Origin: Chitinophagaceae bacterium
GTDB taxonomy: Bacteria; Bacteroidota; Bacteroidia; Chitinophagales; Chitinophagaceae
NCBI GenBank assembly: GCA_020853515.1
Contig: JADYYU010000371.1
Span: 1 to 6,154, forward strand
Direction of reading: 5' to 3'
Length of the DNA stretch: 6,154 bases
In this document: in pieces, positions 5,960 to 6,154 of the stretch
Position numbering within the stretch: the stretch's first letter is position 1
Layout of the letters: every line of letters begins with the position of its first letter
Translations under genes and position numbers: made by a program
Notes under the pieces: generated by a model
Database searches by the model: none
What the model was told of the DNA's origin: nothing
What the model saw: the letters and a program-made list of their open reading frames with translations, nothing else

Positions 5960-6154
5960 CTATTTCACCCCCCTTTCATTCAATTCTTTGTGATAACCTG
6001 CTGCATTAGCCAGATGTTCAGCGTAGTTTTTTGCAAAATTATGATAACCGCTACGATCTGATCGGGCACAAAAAAACAAATAGTCGGTGTTGGCAGCATT
6101 CAGCACTGCGTCAATGCTGGCTGGCGAGGGCGTGCAGATGGGACCTGGCGGTAA
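5960..6154 (-). CDS. mltG: Endolytic murein transglycosylase MltG, C-terminal fragment
   Basis: Reading leftwards from the right edge, the minus strand encodes 64 residues and a TAG stop (5960-5962). The first residues, LPPGPICTPSPASIDAVLN, are the highly conserved C-terminal motif of MltG (YceG-like) proteins. NTDYLFFCARSD and SGYHNFAKNYAEHLANA follow; these are also family-typical, especially for Bacteroidota. MltG is an inner-membrane lytic transglycosylase that cuts nascent glycan strands and so helps set their length. The catalytic glutamate and the membrane anchor lie outside the window. The gene is truncated only by the window edge, and the visible end looks intact. It converges with the UDG-like gene, with 5 bp between the stops and no hairpin seen. 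Confidence 0.93.
   Translation of the reverse strand, partial: LPPGPICTPSPASIDAVLNAANTDYLFFCARSDRSGYHNFAKNYAEHLANAAGYHKELNERGVK

Overview
The window looks like ordinary chromosomal DNA from a member of the Bacteroidota. Four of the genes have an exact or near-exact Bacteroidota-type -7 promoter box (TAnnTTTG) just upstream. Leaders are A/T-rich with no clear Shine-Dalgarno sites, and intergenic DNA is much more AT-rich than the genes. AtpG, RibBA and MltG all read like Bacteroidota versions. Within the phylum, the AtpG N-terminus suggests Chitinophagales or Sphingobacteriales, but this is only a weak impression.

Layout from left to right: (1) the 3' end of a gene on +, probably the C-terminal soluble part of a DUF4153-type membrane protein, meets tail-to-tail with (2) atpG on - (F1 ATP synthase gamma), 6 bp between the stops. 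(3) A 205-bp divergent promoter region separates atpG from (4) ribBA on +, the bifunctional riboflavin-biosynthesis enzyme. After a likely terminator come (5) a small secreted protein of unknown function on +, with its own promoter and a hairpin overlapping its stop codon, and (6) an AT-rich gap of about 350 bp. Then follow (7) a membrane-anchored serine hydrolase of the class A beta-lactamase/penicillin-binding fold on + and (8) a uracil-DNA-glycosylase-superfamily protein on +. The latter runs tail-to-tail into (9) the C-terminal 64 codons of mltG on -, which continues off the right edge.

The genes do not form a visible functional operon. Nearly every one seems to be its own transcription unit: energy (atpG), flavin synthesis (ribBA), cell wall (serine hydrolase, mltG) and DNA repair (UDG-like). 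I see no tRNA, rRNA, CRISPR array, insertion sequence, attachment site or defence system. The most useful observations concern promoter placement: the box before the serine hydrolase argues for a start 26 codons downstream of the first ATG, and the box before ribBA suggests a leaderless transcript. Others are the isolation of atpG from the rest of an atp operon, the altered active-site motifs of the serine hydrolase, and the unrecognised secreted protein. I found no convincing evidence of an undescribed multi-gene system.
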